Part shown: in pieces, positions 32,482-42,015 of the stretch | Layout of the letters: every line of letters begins with the position of its first letter | Position numbering within the stretch: the stretch's first letter is position 1 | Assembly (NCBI GenBank): GCA_050998755.1 | Contig: JBPCPW010000099.1 | Span: forward strand, 31,095 to 95,094 | DNA length: 64,000 bases | Direction: 5' to 3' | Source of the DNA: JAXDLW01 sp050998755 | Lineage (GTDB): Bacteria > Chloroflexota > Dormibacteria > DASZGP01 | Notes under the pieces: model-generated | Seen by the model: only the letters and a program-made list of their open reading frames with translations | Databases searched by the model: none | Told to the model about the DNA's origin: nothing | Program-made: the position numbers and the translations under genes

Positions 32482-33724
32482 TGGCGAGGCCGATGGCCCA
32501 CGGTTGGCCGTGGACCCGGATGGCGGGAACCACGGCCGGGGGAGCCGCTCCGGCATCGAGCACGAAGTCGTACTTGACCTTTACCGGGCCGGGTCCCGGG
32601 CGCCCCAGCGGCTGCACCAGCTCCCCGATCCGGTGCAGGCTGGCAGCGCCCTCCTGCGCCAGGAGGACGTAGTCCGACCGGTCGGGAACCCGCGTCAGGT
32701 AACGGGCCCACGTTCCGCCATCGGGCGGCGTGAACATTGCACCACCGAAGGGCAAGGGATCCGCCCTGATGTCCAGTGCGGGGAGCCGCGGGTGAGCCAC
32801 GGAATAGGTGAACGAAAACGTACGACCAGCGCCGGCAGCCCCCGGACTGACCGGCAGGTGCTCAGTCCAGGTGAGGCGGGCGCCGCGGGGGTCGTCCAGC
32901 ACCGCGGACCCGCCGGCATCCACCACGCTGGCACCGGGCATGAGGTGGGCGCTGACGGTCAGCGCCAGGGGGACGTAGACGTCATGCTCCACGGCGGTGA
33001 CCGGCGGCCCGACGCGCAGGCTGGGGGGCAATGGCAACTGCGCCTGGAGGTCGGTCTCGGGGGTGTAGATCGCCGCCGCCTGGCGCAGGTCGTCGAGCAC
33101 CGGGGCGAGGCTCGAAGGGGACGCATCGCCGCGGGTGAACTGGCGCGACGCCGCCGTCAAGTTGGTCAGCTCGACCAGGACGGTGATGGGTCCCTGCGAG
33201 CGCGGTATCTCCGCGGCGCTGACGGCACGACCGCGGGCCAGGTAGGCCAGATGCACCCGGAGCGGCATGGTCTTGGCCACCGAGAGGTCGAGCGTGGCTT
33301 CGGCACCGACCTGGCTCTGCCCGACGATATTGCCCAAGAAGCTGACGCGCCCGCCCTGGAGGCCCGGGGGAATGTCCCCACGCAGGTCGTTCACCCGCGT
33401 TACCCTGGCGGGGAGGAAGAGCACGTAGTCACCGGAGCCCCGCAGCTTGAGGATGGCGTCATCCACCAGGCCGACCACCTGCCCCTCGGGCGAAAGCTGC
33501 GCCCGGACGGTCTCATCCTCGTCGACAAACGACGGCGGACGGCTGTCTCCCACCGGCGAGGGCGCCGCCACCGGGTAGAGATCGATCGGCACGTCACTTC
33601 CGGCAGCCGCGCCGATGGTGACCGGTGCCAGGGCCAGCATCGCGGACGCCAGCCCGGCGGCGACGCACCCAATCCACCTGGCCGGGATGGTTTCCCGCAC
33701 AGTCATGAGACCGGGGCTATTCAT
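32426..33724 (-). CDS. Secreted membrane-anchored protein of unknown function
   Basis: A 432-residue protein with a signal peptide (WIGCVAAGLASAMLALAP, then a cleavage region near IGAAAGSD) and a C-terminal hydrophobic segment (WAIGLAIILGGFVLLNAAW) followed by only a few residues. The body is beta-strand rich with no recognised motif. The ATG at 33724 overlaps the upstream gene stop by eight bases (ATGAATAG), which argues for cotranscription and coupling with the channel-like protein. A later ATG at 33706 is possible. The C-terminus lacks the PxT[A/S] motif of its neighbours. Its last 56 bases overlap the convergent LivM-LivG gene. Confidence 0.72.
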   Translation of the reverse strand: MNSPGLMTVRETIPARWIGCVAAGLASAMLALAPVTIGAAAGSDVPIDLYPVAAPSPVGDSRPPSFVDEDETVRAQLSPEGQVVGLVDDAILKLRGSGDYVLFLPARVTRVNDLRGDIPPGLQGGRVSFLGNIVGQSQVGAEATLDLSVAKTMPLRVHLAYLARGRAVSAAEIPRSQGPITVLVELTNLTAASRQFTRGDASPSSLAPVLDDLRQAAAIYTPETDLQAQLPLPPSLRVGPPVTAVEHDVYVPLALTVSAHLMPGASVVDAGGSAVLDDPRGARLTWTEHLPVSPGAAGAGRTFSFTYSVAHPRLPALDIRADPLPFGGAMFTPPDGGTWARYLTRVPDRSDYVLLAQEGAASLHRIGELVQPLGRPGPGPVKVKYDFVLDAGAAPPAVVPAIRVHGQPWAIGLAIILGGFVLLNAAWAWARH

Positions 33725-34853
33725 CCCGGTCAACGGTCGCCGGCGGCGCCACCGTGACGCGCCGAAAAAAGGCCCGCAACGGCACCGAGCTCGGGGGGAT
33801 CGGGCGGTCGCCCGACCATCGTCCGGGTGGTGCCGCGGTCAGGCCCGCGAGGTGGAGCAGGACCGTGTCGTAATTCACCCGCCACCCGTTGAATGCCCGC
33901 CGGCAGGCATCGCGGTCAGGCTTCATCGGCAGGCCCGCCTCCTGCAGCGAGTCGTAGACCTCGTCGAACTCTGCGCGGGAGACCGATACCGGGTCATCCG
34001 GCCTTGGGTTGGCGTCATAACTGATGCTGAAGAAGTCGGCCACACGACGCAGCATGATGAAGCCCGCTCGTAGGCAGACCTCGGCGTCAGCAGAACGCGC
34101 GAGATCGAGGCACGAGGCTGTGAGGGCGGCGGCGTCCAGGATGCACCCGGCGGTCACCACCCAGGACTGGTTGGGCTGCGGCGAGCGCAGGAACACCAAG
34201 GGCGCCAGTGAGGTGTGACTCTCCTCGATGTCCGCAAACCACTCCTGGTAGCGACGCCAGTAGCCGTCCAGCCGATCAAGGGCGCCGACGCGGTGCATCC
34301 GCTTGATCATGGTCAGCGCGGACGGCGGTGAGCCGGCCAACGGCTCCAGCATGGTGACCAACGTCTCGCGGCGGGAGAACGCCGCGTAGATCGTCGGCAG
34401 GTAGCTGATCAGCAGCGCCAGCAGCCCCAGCCCGATTGCCGACTCGACGAACCCGAAGAGAATCGCGACGAAGAAGTTGTGCGGGTCGGGTCGCTCGAAG
34501 CCGAGTGTGAACAGCTGCGAACCGCTGACCAGGACGGCTTCTCCGAACGGTGTGATGCCCATCCCCCAGAACATCAGCGTGAAGCCCCAGAAGACCAGCA
34601 GGAGCCAGATCGCGGGGAGGACCAGGAGGCCGATCGGCGCCAGCAGTGCCAGCGAACGGTCGCGCTCCAGATACGGCCGGTGGGGCGGGACAAAGGTGTC
34701 GAGCACCCGCCGGGTGATGGTGAAGGCGAACCGGGCCAGCCGGGTGTTGGCGGCGCGGGGCAGCACAAAGGTCTGAAGGGTGGACAGCAGAGTGCTGGTC
34801 ACCATATAGACACCCAGGAAGAAGGAGAGGACGCGGACGACGATCAGCAGCAC
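33717..34853 (-). CDS. Channel-like membrane protein with altered selectivity filter
   Basis: A 378-residue protein with at least four hydrophobic segments in its first 170 residues and a soluble C-terminal helical domain. The stretch SGSQLFTLGFERPDPHNF between two membrane segments has the spacing of the pore loop of two-TM potassium channels, but the filter TVGYGD is replaced by TLGFER, so ion conduction is uncertain. The C-terminal half contains DRLDGYWRRYQEWF and LRRVADFF. The GTG at 34853 has TAAGCT nine bases upstream, consistent with a leaderless mRNA. It overlaps the next gene by eight bases. Confidence 0.6.
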   Translation of the reverse strand: MLLIVVRVLSFFLGVYMVTSTLLSTLQTFVLPRAANTRLARFAFTITRRVLDTFVPPHRPYLERDRSLALLAPIGLLVLPAIWLLLVFWGFTLMFWGMGITPFGEAVLVSGSQLFTLGFERPDPHNFFVAILFGFVESAIGLGLLALLISYLPTIYAAFSRRETLVTMLEPLAGSPPSALTMIKRMHRVGALDRLDGYWRRYQEWFADIEESHTSLAPLVFLRSPQPNQSWVVTAGCILDAAALTASCLDLARSADAEVCLRAGFIMLRRVADFFSISYDANPRPDDPVSVSRAEFDEVYDSLQEAGLPMKPDRDACRRAFNGWRVNYDTVLLHLAGLTAAPPGRWSGDRPIPPSSVPLRAFFRRVTVAPPATVDRDE

Positions 34854-34862
34854 GATGAGAGG

Positions 34863-34868
34863 AGCTTA
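34863..34868 (-). promoter_or_regulatory. Putative -10 element for the channel-like gene
   Basis: TAAGCT on the minus strand, nine bases before GTG 34853. Confidence 0.5.
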
Positions 34869-34903
34869 GAGGGAGGGCTACCTCGGGTCGAGACGGGCGA
34901 CGG

Positions 34904-37237
34904 TCAGTCGATGACGCGGGGCCGTCCGAATATTGCGTAGAGCCCGGCCGCAACGATCCCCAGCAGCAACAGACAGGTGACCAGGACGCCCCCGGGCTCC
35001 GAGGTCCATCCGACCAGAGCCGAGGTGTTGGGCATCCCCCCGCCGCCGCCCGTGGCCACCGTAACCGAGGGTGGGTTATAGCCGCCGCAGCCGGGCAGGC
35101 CGGAAGCCTTGAGGTCACCGAGGTTCTGCAGCGCCAGGGGGTGCGGCCCGGTGTTGCTGCCCTCCTCGTAGTACGTCGTGTTGGTGACCATCGACGCGCT
35201 GTACACGTGGATGACATCCTTCCAATGCGCCTTGGTCCCCGGCAACGTCGCGGTCATGGTGTAGTCGCCCGGGCAGGGGAAGGTGACCATCGCGTAGCTG
35301 CCGCCGTTGTCGGTGGGCGTATAGGCGATGGCGTGGCCGTCGATGGTGACCACCGCGGGGCCGGTGTTCACTTCGGCCGTCGGCACGCCGGGGCTGCACA
35401 GGATGCCGATCTGCGGAGCGCACTGCTTCTCGCTGCCGCGTGCGTGGTTGAACTGGATCCCGATCGGGATGGTGATCCCGGGGCCGGCAGGCATCAGCTC
35501 GCCCGCACCGGGCGGGAACGCCATCACCTGGACCCCACCCTTGAGGAAATAGCGCAGGTAATCGTTGCTGAGCGCGTCTGTATCCTGGCTCAGCGGCGGT
35601 TGGCCCGTGAACCCGAGGCTGCCCCCCGTTGGGCTGACGGGGACCTGGGCACCCGATGGGGTCAGGCCGGTGGCGTTCTCATAGTCGGCCTGGATGTTCT
35701 GGGTCGACAGGGTGACGCCGATGTTGAAGATGTAGTGGTCGGCAGAGTAGTACACCGACGGCAGGAAGGCGTACGGCTCGAAGTAATAGCCGAGCTGGTC
35801 CTGGGCGTTGGCCACGGTGAAGGTCGCCGCGGCCCCGCTCATGGCCTGGTTGCGAATGGCGAAGCTCACGTGGGGAAAGGCCTCGCCGGGCTCGCTGGCG
35901 ATGGCGATGTCGCCGATCCGCAGCGCCGTGAACCAGACCCCGAGCGTCGGAGCCTGGGTGGCGACGGTGTAGGGCGGCTGGTGGGACCGGTCGGCGGCCT
36001 GGGCCGGCAGCGCTCCGGCCAGGGGCGGGCCGATGCCCGGTATGGCGGCGACGGTGTTGCCGTACAGCAGCGCGAACGCCACCGCGCCGGTGACCTGCAT
36101 GGGCTGGAGTTGCTCGGCGGCCTTCAGGGTTGGGTCGGTGATGAGGTGGCCGTGGTGGGCCAGGGCCTCGACCGCGGTGCTGCCGGTCAGCGCACCTAGC
36201 CTGTCGATCACGTCATAGACCCGCGGGTAGCCCACCAGCGCGCCCTTGTCCGTTTTCCCGTCTGGGGTGCCGCGGGGGTCGGTCTTCAGCCGGGTACTGT
36301 CACCCTGCATCGGCGTGGTCTGGTCACCCAGCGTCCCCGCCGCCACCACGCCGACACCGCCCACGTGCCGTTCCAGCCACTGCGATGCCGCGCCGAAGTG
36401 TTCATCGTTCATCTCTCGCAGATCCGGCCCGTATGCCAGGTTGCCGTGCGCGGGAACATTCATATAGGTCCCGATCACCGAGTTGTCGGCGACGGCGCGC
36501 GCCTGCAGCACCGACAGCTGCCCATCGATCGGCCAGCCCTCGTTGGCGTTGGACTGGCCCATGGTGACGTCGTTGACGTAGCCGATGTCGCCCGTCGCCC
36601 ACTGTAGGTGCGCCGGCCGCGCCGCCTTCTGCGCGTCGAGGATGGCCCCCAGCGCCTGCTCGTAGACGAAGTGCAGATATGCCAGGTTGGTCGGTCCCCA
36701 GATCCCGACCAGCGTCGGACAGGCGTGGCAGTGGATGGTGCTGACGATGATGTTGCGGCCGGCGATCGGCGAATTCGCGGGCAGTTTGCCGCCCCCCGCC
36801 GCCGTCAGGTCGTGCGCCGCCTCGGCGCGCAGGTCGGTGATACCGAGCTTGGAAGTCGGGTCGCCGGCCGTCGCCAGCCCCCCGGGGTGGGCGGCGTCGG
36901 AGTTCTCCTGGTAGCCGGCGAACCATCCCTCGGCCGGCGCGCTGACCATGACGTTCGCGGTAATGCCGTCGCTGACATAGAAGGCGCGGACGGCGAACTC
37001 ATCACCCTTGCGCACCGCCGTAGTGGGGCACCCGTTGCAGTCGCCGTAGCCCCCGACGTGCGTCTTCATCGCGGCGCCGGAGGGTGCCACGCTGCGCATC
37101 GCCGCACCGACCGTGAAGACTGCCCCGGACCCCGCCTGCGCGCTGGCCGGCTGGTGCACCGAGAGAACGGATAGGGCCGCGACCAAAAGCGCCAACGCCG
37201 AACCCATGGCACGCGCGCCCCGCCAACTCAATCTCAA
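34904..37237 (-). CDS. Secreted neutral-ceramidase-like hydrolase with C-terminal anchor
   Basis: A 777-residue exported protein. Signal peptide: Trp-Arg-Gly start, then ALALLVAALSVLSVHQP and an Ala-x-Ala cleavage region. Residues following it match the N-terminal neutral/alkaline ceramidase domain: FTVGAAMRSVAP, HVGGYGDC, FAVRAFYV, the metal-binding IVSTIHCHACPTLVGIWGP (in place of the THTHSGP motif) and VVAAGTLGDQTTP. The family hydrolyses an N-acyl amide of sphingolipids or similar. The C-terminus has MPNTS, then TM segment CLLLLGIVAAGLYAIF and an Arg-containing end. Start TTG 37237 is proposed because GGGAG lies ten bases upstream and a good signal peptide follows; GTG 37255 is an alternative. 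Confidence 0.62.
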   Translation of the reverse strand: MRLSWRGARAMGSALALLVAALSVLSVHQPASAQAGSGAVFTVGAAMRSVAPSGAAMKTHVGGYGDCNGCPTTAVRKGDEFAVRAFYVSDGITANVMVSAPAEGWFAGYQENSDAAHPGGLATAGDPTSKLGITDLRAEAAHDLTAAGGGKLPANSPIAGRNIIVSTIHCHACPTLVGIWGPTNLAYLHFVYEQALGAILDAQKAARPAHLQWATGDIGYVNDVTMGQSNANEGWPIDGQLSVLQARAVADNSVIGTYMNVPAHGNLAYGPDLREMNDEHFGAASQWLERHVGGVGVVAAGTLGDQTTPMQGDSTRLKTDPRGTPDGKTDKGALVGYPRVYDVIDRLGALTGSTAVEALAHHGHLITDPTLKAAEQLQPMQVTGAVAFALLYGNTVAAIPGIGPPLAGALPAQAADRSHQPPYTVATQAPTLGVWFTALRIGDIAIASEPGEAFPHVSFAIRNQAMSGAAATFTVANAQDQLGYYFEPYAFLPSVYYSADHYIFNIGVTLSTQNIQADYENATGLTPSGAQVPVSPTGGSLGFTGQPPLSQDTDALSNDYLRYFLKGGVQVMAFPPGAGELMPAGPGITIPIGIQFNHARGSEKQCAPQIGILCSPGVPTAEVNTGPAVVTIDGHAIAYTPTDNGGSYAMVTFPCPGDYTMTATLPGTKAHWKDVIHVYSASMVTNTTYYEEGSNTGPHPLALQNLGDLKASGLPGCGGYNPPSVTVATGGGGGMPNTSALVGWTSEPGGVLVTCLLLLGIVAAGLYAIFGRPRVID

Positions 37238-37300
37238 ACCTGCATCTCCCGCCACGATGAACTTAGCAAAGCCGTCCGGGTTCCGCCCATGACGCTCTGG

Positions 37301-37306
37301 TATAAC
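37301..37306 (+). promoter_or_regulatory. Putative -10 element for the first penicillin-acylase gene
   Basis: TATAAC, nine bases before GTG 37316. It decides the start over the ATG at 37289, which lies upstream of this element. Confidence 0.45.
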
Positions 37307-37315
37307 TCGGCCGTA

Positions 37316-40165
37316 GTGGCGGGCGAGAGGCAGCGGGGCGCGCGTTCTCCGGGCGGTGTGCGGCGGCCCCTGGTGGCAGTTTTGCTTGCCATGTTGCCCG
37401 TCCTGTCGGTGGCGCCTGCCGCCGGTGCGGACGTGGTGCCCCAGGACCTGATGCACGCCGTGAACATCGTGCCACCGGGGCAGGGCGGGTCGTTCAACGC
37501 GGCGACCTTTGCGCAGAACCAGCTGCTGAAACAGCTTGGCCAGCCGTTCAGCTACGGGCCCAACTACGCCGACCAGCTGCCGCTGTACCGCGACTGGAAG
37601 TACAAGCCGTTCCAGTTTGAACAGAGCGGGACCGCCACCCATCCCGGCGGCCGCACCGATGTCACGGTCTACCGCGACCAGTACGGGGTGCCCCAGATCT
37701 ACGCCGGCAGCGAGGTCGCGATGACCTACGCCATGGGATACACGATGGCCGAGGATCGGCTGTTCCAGATGGAGGCCTTCCGGCGCGTCGGCCACGGCAC
37801 GCTGGCCGAGCTCACCGGGGCCGGGGCGCTGCCCATGGACATCAACACCCGGCGGGTGAGCGAGGGATCCGCCGCGCGCCTGGCCGAGCTGGCCGCGGCG
37901 CCGCAGGACATCAGGGACAGGGCGGAGGGGTTCACCGCGGGCATCAACCAGCTGATGGTCGACAAGTGCGGGCCCTCAGTGCTGGGCCAGCGGACCGCTG
38001 CTCAGCTGGTGGCCTTCAGCGCCACCTGCCCGGCGGAGTTCGGCCTTCTCAACGACCCTCCGAGGGACTGGACCAATGACGATGCGCTGGCCTTCGGCGA
38101 GTACGCGGCCCGCAACTTCGGTGAGTTCGACTCCGGTGAGTTGACCGCGGCGAAGACCTATGTCGACCTCGTCGCCAAGCTCGGGCAGGCGGCTGCGGAA
38201 AAGGCCTTCAACGACCTCTATCCCGTCGACGTGCCGAGCTCGCCCTACATCATTCCCGCCGCCGACGGGATCTTTCTCCGGCATACCGGCGCACCCGTGC
38301 CCGCGGGGCCGGGCTCCGCAGGCTCATCGTTTGCCAACCACGACCCGAGCCTGCTCCCGCCGCCGAGCAGCCTGGCCCTGGGGGCGGTGTCGATAGACGC
38401 ACAAAAACTCGTCATCAGGAAGCTGCAGCAACAGCTCGGAATTCCTCGCTGGGGCAGTAACGCGATTGTCATGAATGGCAGCCGGACCGCCAGCCACAAC
38501 CCGATCCTTTACAGCGGTCCGCAGACCGGCTGGGCGGTGCCCGGGTTCTTCTGGGAGGTGGAGGTACACACCCCCCAGCGCGACACGCGCGGTGTGACCG
38601 TACCCACCATCCCACTGTTGGTGATAGGCCGGAACCGCGACATGGGCTGGTCGGTGACCTCCGCAGAGGGCACCAACGCGACCACCTTCGTGGAGAAGCT
38701 GACGGACCCGGGTCACTACATGTACAACGGCATCGCCACCGCGTTCGCCGACAAGCACCTGGAGACAATCAACTGCAACAATCCGCCGACCGTTCTCACC
38801 GACCTCATCGGTGGCACCCTGGACCCGCCCTGCCCCAGCCCCCTGACTCCCACGCAGGTCACGGTCTACCGCACCGTCCACGGGCCCGCGCTGGCCGACC
38901 CCACACCGGATAACCTGCTGTTCACTCGGGAGACCACGGTTGACCATCGCTTTGTGAAGACGCTGTCGGCATGGGACGCCATCAGCATGACCCACACCGC
39001 GCGCGACTTTGGCAACGTCCTGTCAAACCACTTTCTCGGCTTCAACTTCTTCTACGCCGACACCCACGGGGACATCGCCTACTTCCACACCGGGCGGTAC
39101 CCGATCTGGGCCAGCAACATCGATCCCAACCTGCCCCAACCCGGCACCGGGGCATACGACTGGCGCGGCGAGGAGAAATACTCCGACAACCCCCACGTCA
39201 TCAACCCCAGCACCGGGTTTTTGGTCAACTGGAACAACAAGCCCGCCAGGGGTTGGTGGTCGCCGGCAACGCTGGGCGCGCAGAACTGGGGCAGCTACCA
39301 GCAGGCCGTCCAGCTTGCGGATATCACCGGCGCGCGAACCAACTGGACCTTCGACGAGGTCGGACAGATCCCCCGGCTGGTCGCGTACACCGACCACCGG
39401 GCGCGCGCTCTCAATCCGTACCTGGTCGCGGCGTTACAGGGCCAGCCCGGACAACTGGGGCAATTGCACGACCTGATGGCCGCCTACGACCTCCAGCGCA
39501 GCGACCGCGGTGGGGGCAGGATGGGCCCCGCAACCGTATTCTTCGACCGCTGGCTCGAGTATCTGAACCGGGATCTCTTCTCCGGGCTTCTGGGCACCGA
39601 TTGCCGATCGTTCCTGGACTACACCATCGATAAGCAGGGGTCCACCACGCCGTGCGGGGACAGCGCCACCAAGCCGGCGCATTCCATCTCCATCGACAAC
39701 ACCGGGGCGGCGGCGCACAAGTTCGACCAGGACAGCCAGGATGTCCTGCTGCGCGGCTTCCGGGGTGAGGCGGGCGGACCGCTGAACCAGTTCAATGTTT
39801 TTGGCGCCGCGGGAGCCACGCAGGCCACGCGGGTCGCGGCGCGCGAGGCGGCTGACGAACTCTCCGCCGCGCAGGGCTCGAACATCTCTGCCTGGAGTGA
39901 GCCAGTCGAGCAGACCTGCTTCAGCCCACAGGGAGCCGGCAGCGTCCCTTGCTACGGGCCGCTGCAGAACCGCGGTAGCTACGGGCAGGTGATCGAGCCG
40001 CTGGCCGTCTCCGCTGCCTCGGTGCCCGCATCGGTGGTCGGCGGGACGCCCACCACCAGCCGCGGCGCCGCTCTGCGCTTGGGCCCACTTTTGGGCCTGC
40101 TCGGGCTGATCATCGCCGTCGGCGGATTGCGCTCGCTGGCCCGGCGACCAAAAGTAGCGCGATAA
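37316..40165 (+). CDS. Secreted penicillin-acylase-family Ntn-hydrolase (first paralog)
   Basis: A 949-residue exported enzyme of the penicillin G/cephalosporin acylase group that hydrolyses amide bonds of acylated amines such as beta-lactams or acyl-homoserine lactones. After the signal peptide (LVAVLLAMLPVLSVAPA) the alpha chain includes RDQYGVPQIYAGSEVAMTYA and MAEDRLFQME. Autocatalytic cleavage would expose Ser381 in GSNAIV as the beta-chain nucleophile, followed by the conserved SRTASHNPILYSGPQTGW. Later motifs are FNFFYADTHGDIAYF and FLVNWNNKP. The C-terminus has TPTTS, a hydrophobic segment (LGLLGLIIAVGGL) and basic residues, suggesting surface anchoring. GTG 37316 follows TATAAC by nine bases. 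The 3' end overlaps the convergent BNR gene by 56 bases. Confidence 0.9.
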   Translation: MAGERQRGARSPGGVRRPLVAVLLAMLPVLSVAPAAGADVVPQDLMHAVNIVPPGQGGSFNAATFAQNQLLKQLGQPFSYGPNYADQLPLYRDWKYKPFQFEQSGTATHPGGRTDVTVYRDQYGVPQIYAGSEVAMTYAMGYTMAEDRLFQMEAFRRVGHGTLAELTGAGALPMDINTRRVSEGSAARLAELAAAPQDIRDRAEGFTAGINQLMVDKCGPSVLGQRTAAQLVAFSATCPAEFGLLNDPPRDWTNDDALAFGEYAARNFGEFDSGELTAAKTYVDLVAKLGQAAAEKAFNDLYPVDVPSSPYIIPAADGIFLRHTGAPVPAGPGSAGSSFANHDPSLLPPPSSLALGAVSIDAQKLVIRKLQQQLGIPRWGSNAIVMNGSRTASHNPILYSGPQTGWAVPGFFWEVEVHTPQRDTRGVTVPTIPLLVIGRNRDMGWSVTSAEGTNATTFVEKLTDPGHYMYNGIATAFADKHLETINCNNPPTVLTDLIGGTLDPPCPSPLTPTQVTVYRTVHGPALADPTPDNLLFTRETTVDHRFVKTLSAWDAISMTHTARDFGNVLSNHFLGFNFFYADTHGDIAYFHTGRYPIWASNIDPNLPQPGTGAYDWRGEEKYSDNPHVINPSTGFLVNWNNKPARGWWSPATLGAQNWGSYQQAVQLADITGARTNWTFDEVGQIPRLVAYTDHRARALNPYLVAALQGQPGQLGQLHDLMAAYDLQRSDRGGGRMGPATVFFDRWLEYLNRDLFSGLLGTDCRSFLDYTIDKQGSTTPCGDSATKPAHSISIDNTGAAAHKFDQDSQDVLLRGFRGEAGGPLNQFNVFGAAGATQATRVAAREAADELSAAQGSNISAWSEPVEQTCFSPQGAGSVPCYGPLQNRGSYGQVIEPLAVSAASVPASVVGGTPTTSRGAALRLGPLLGLLGLIIAVGGLRSLARRPKVAR

Positions 40166-41972
40166 GTACCAGCACCGCCGCGCCGACCGCCCAGGTGCGG
40201 CCGGGGCGCACGCCGCGAGCGGTATCCGGGAGTACGCGAGGCAAGGCCGAAGTCCCCGTCGCAGGAGTCGGCGTGGCGCTCACCCCGGCGACCTCCCCGA
40301 CCACCGCGACCCAGATCCGCTGGTGGTGCACCGGGGGCGGGAACACGACCTTCTCCGCCGGGCTGGTGCGAACCGGCTCCGAGCGCACCATGTAGGTGAT
40401 CCCATCCTTCTCGGCCATGGCGTCGTAGTCACCGAGGAATATCCCGCCCTGGCCCACGTTGGTCTGTCCGCCGTCGAACGCCCCGAAGCGCATGTCGCTG
40501 ATGTTGGTGCTGACCTTGAGCGGGGCGCCGAAGCTCCTGCCACCGTCGCGCGACTCGACATAGAAGGTGTCAACGCTGGGGCTGAGGTTGGTGAACGGCG
40601 CCGCGGTGGTGGGAGCCTCCTGGCGCTGGCGGTACCCGATCCGCAGCACACCGTCGGCACCAGCGTCGATCATCGCGCACCAATGGTCGAGGCTGTCGCC
40701 GGGCTGTCCCGGGTTGACGCGGTGGGGGAAGTTCCAGGTGGCGCCGCGGTCGTCCGAATAGGTCACCAGGATGTCATTCGCGGCGTCGATGCGGAACCGT
40801 GCGTCGGTCCACACGGCGAAGAGGCGCCCGCTCCTTTGATCCTCGGCGAAGAGTGGCTGTTTCTCGGCCGAGCGCTGGCCGCGCAGGGTGTTGTTGGCGA
40901 GGTAAGCGACATTCGCAGCCGGTGCTGAGAAAACCAGAGGAGTGACCCCGCTGACCGCCCCCGCACCGGCGGCCACGTAGAGCTGGTAGCCGCCGGTCTG
41001 GTTCAGTTCCGAGGTCGTGGAGGGGTCGGATTGCACCGAGCCCGGGTCGCCGAAGTAAATCGGTTGGACGACGTAGTTCGGCAGCGCGTTCCAGTCCATG
41101 ACCGCGAGGTCACCGTTGCCCAGGACCACCGGCCGAGGGTAGAGAGGAACGCTGCCCTGGTTGACGACGAACCCCTGGTCGACTGGCGAATTGGGGCCGT
41201 TCGGTCCTTTGATCCACGAGGTGCCGCCGTCGTCGGAGTAGGCCGCGTAGGCGAAGTCGACCAGCGTCAAGCGCACCCACGCAAGGTAGATGCGGCCGGT
41301 GTGGTGGCCGGCGCCACCGCCCACGTCCACCACCAGGTCCGGCTGATCGAAGCCGTGGTTGAGGAGGTAGGCGTCCGACTGCGAGATGTTCTGGGAAACC
41401 TGGTCCGAGACCACCACCACCGGCGGGGCCCAGGTCACCCCCCCATCAGCTGAGGTCATGCTGACCACCGACGAGAAGGCGGGGGCGACGTCATTGTTGT
41501 ACGGCTGGGCAGTGGCGTACACGTGGCGGCCGTCCGGTGCGAAGGCCACGCGCGGGTCACTGACCCGCTGGGGCTGCAGCGTGGTGCCGCTGGCCTGCGT
41601 GAGGCCAGGGAACAAACCCTGCCGCCAGGTCCGTCCCTGGTCGAAGGTGACCGAATAGCCATCCGCGGCCGCGCCCCCATCGTCGGCACGGCCGACGTGG
41701 AAGACGGCCACCGCGTGGTCGCGGTTGGTGGGGTCTACCGCGATAGAGGGCTCGGACTGCGTGTCATTCTCGAAGCACCCGTCGGGGGGGCTGACCAGCG
41801 GACAGGCTCCAACCTTCGGCACCAGGGTGTCGATCGCCGCCTGGTTGTCGCGCAGTAGGACCGGCGACGATTGCGCCGCATCAACATCGACCACCCGGGG
41901 TACGACGCTGGGCGACCCGGCCGCCAGCACGGGAAGGATTGCCAGCGCGAACGAGATAAGCCGGCGTCTCAC
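40110..41972 (-). CDS. Secreted BNR/sialidase-like beta-propeller with LPDTA sorting-like tail
   Basis: A 620-residue exported protein with signal LISFALAILPVLAAGSPS. The body has repeated Asp-box (BNR) motifs such as SVTFDQGRTWRQG, TSADGGVTWAPP, YSDDGGTSW, YSDDRGATWN and SRDGGRSFG, typical of exo-sialidase-like six-bladed propellers. The catalytic sialidase triad cannot be confirmed by eye. The C-terminus reads PRVLPDTARG, a hydrophobic segment (VLVLIALLLVAGPA) and RRRR. Start GTG 41972 is chosen because CATAGT lies nine bases upstream; GTG 41978 is equally possible. It lies between the two acylase paralogs and overlaps the first by 56 bases. The two genes converge. Confidence 0.82.
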   Translation of the reverse strand: MRRRLISFALAILPVLAAGSPSVVPRVVDVDAAQSSPVLLRDNQAAIDTLVPKVGACPLVSPPDGCFENDTQSEPSIAVDPTNRDHAVAVFHVGRADDGGAAADGYSVTFDQGRTWRQGLFPGLTQASGTTLQPQRVSDPRVAFAPDGRHVYATAQPYNNDVAPAFSSVVSMTSADGGVTWAPPVVVVSDQVSQNISQSDAYLLNHGFDQPDLVVDVGGGAGHHTGRIYLAWVRLTLVDFAYAAYSDDGGTSWIKGPNGPNSPVDQGFVVNQGSVPLYPRPVVLGNGDLAVMDWNALPNYVVQPIYFGDPGSVQSDPSTTSELNQTGGYQLYVAAGAGAVSGVTPLVFSAPAANVAYLANNTLRGQRSAEKQPLFAEDQRSGRLFAVWTDARFRIDAANDILVTYSDDRGATWNFPHRVNPGQPGDSLDHWCAMIDAGADGVLRIGYRQRQEAPTTAAPFTNLSPSVDTFYVESRDGGRSFGAPLKVSTNISDMRFGAFDGGQTNVGQGGIFLGDYDAMAEKDGITYMVRSEPVRTSPAEKVVFPPPVHHQRIWVAVVGEVAGVSATPTPATGTSALPRVLPDTARGVRPGRTWAVGAAVLVLIALLLVAGPASAIRRRR

Positions 41973-42015
41973 TGGCACCAGACTATGATCCCGGTCACAT
42001 CTCAGGAGGTCGGCA

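Noticed and set aside
35141..36199. A 352-codon plus-strand frame inside the ceramidase-like gene
   Set aside because: Antisense shadow without signal, motif or start context.
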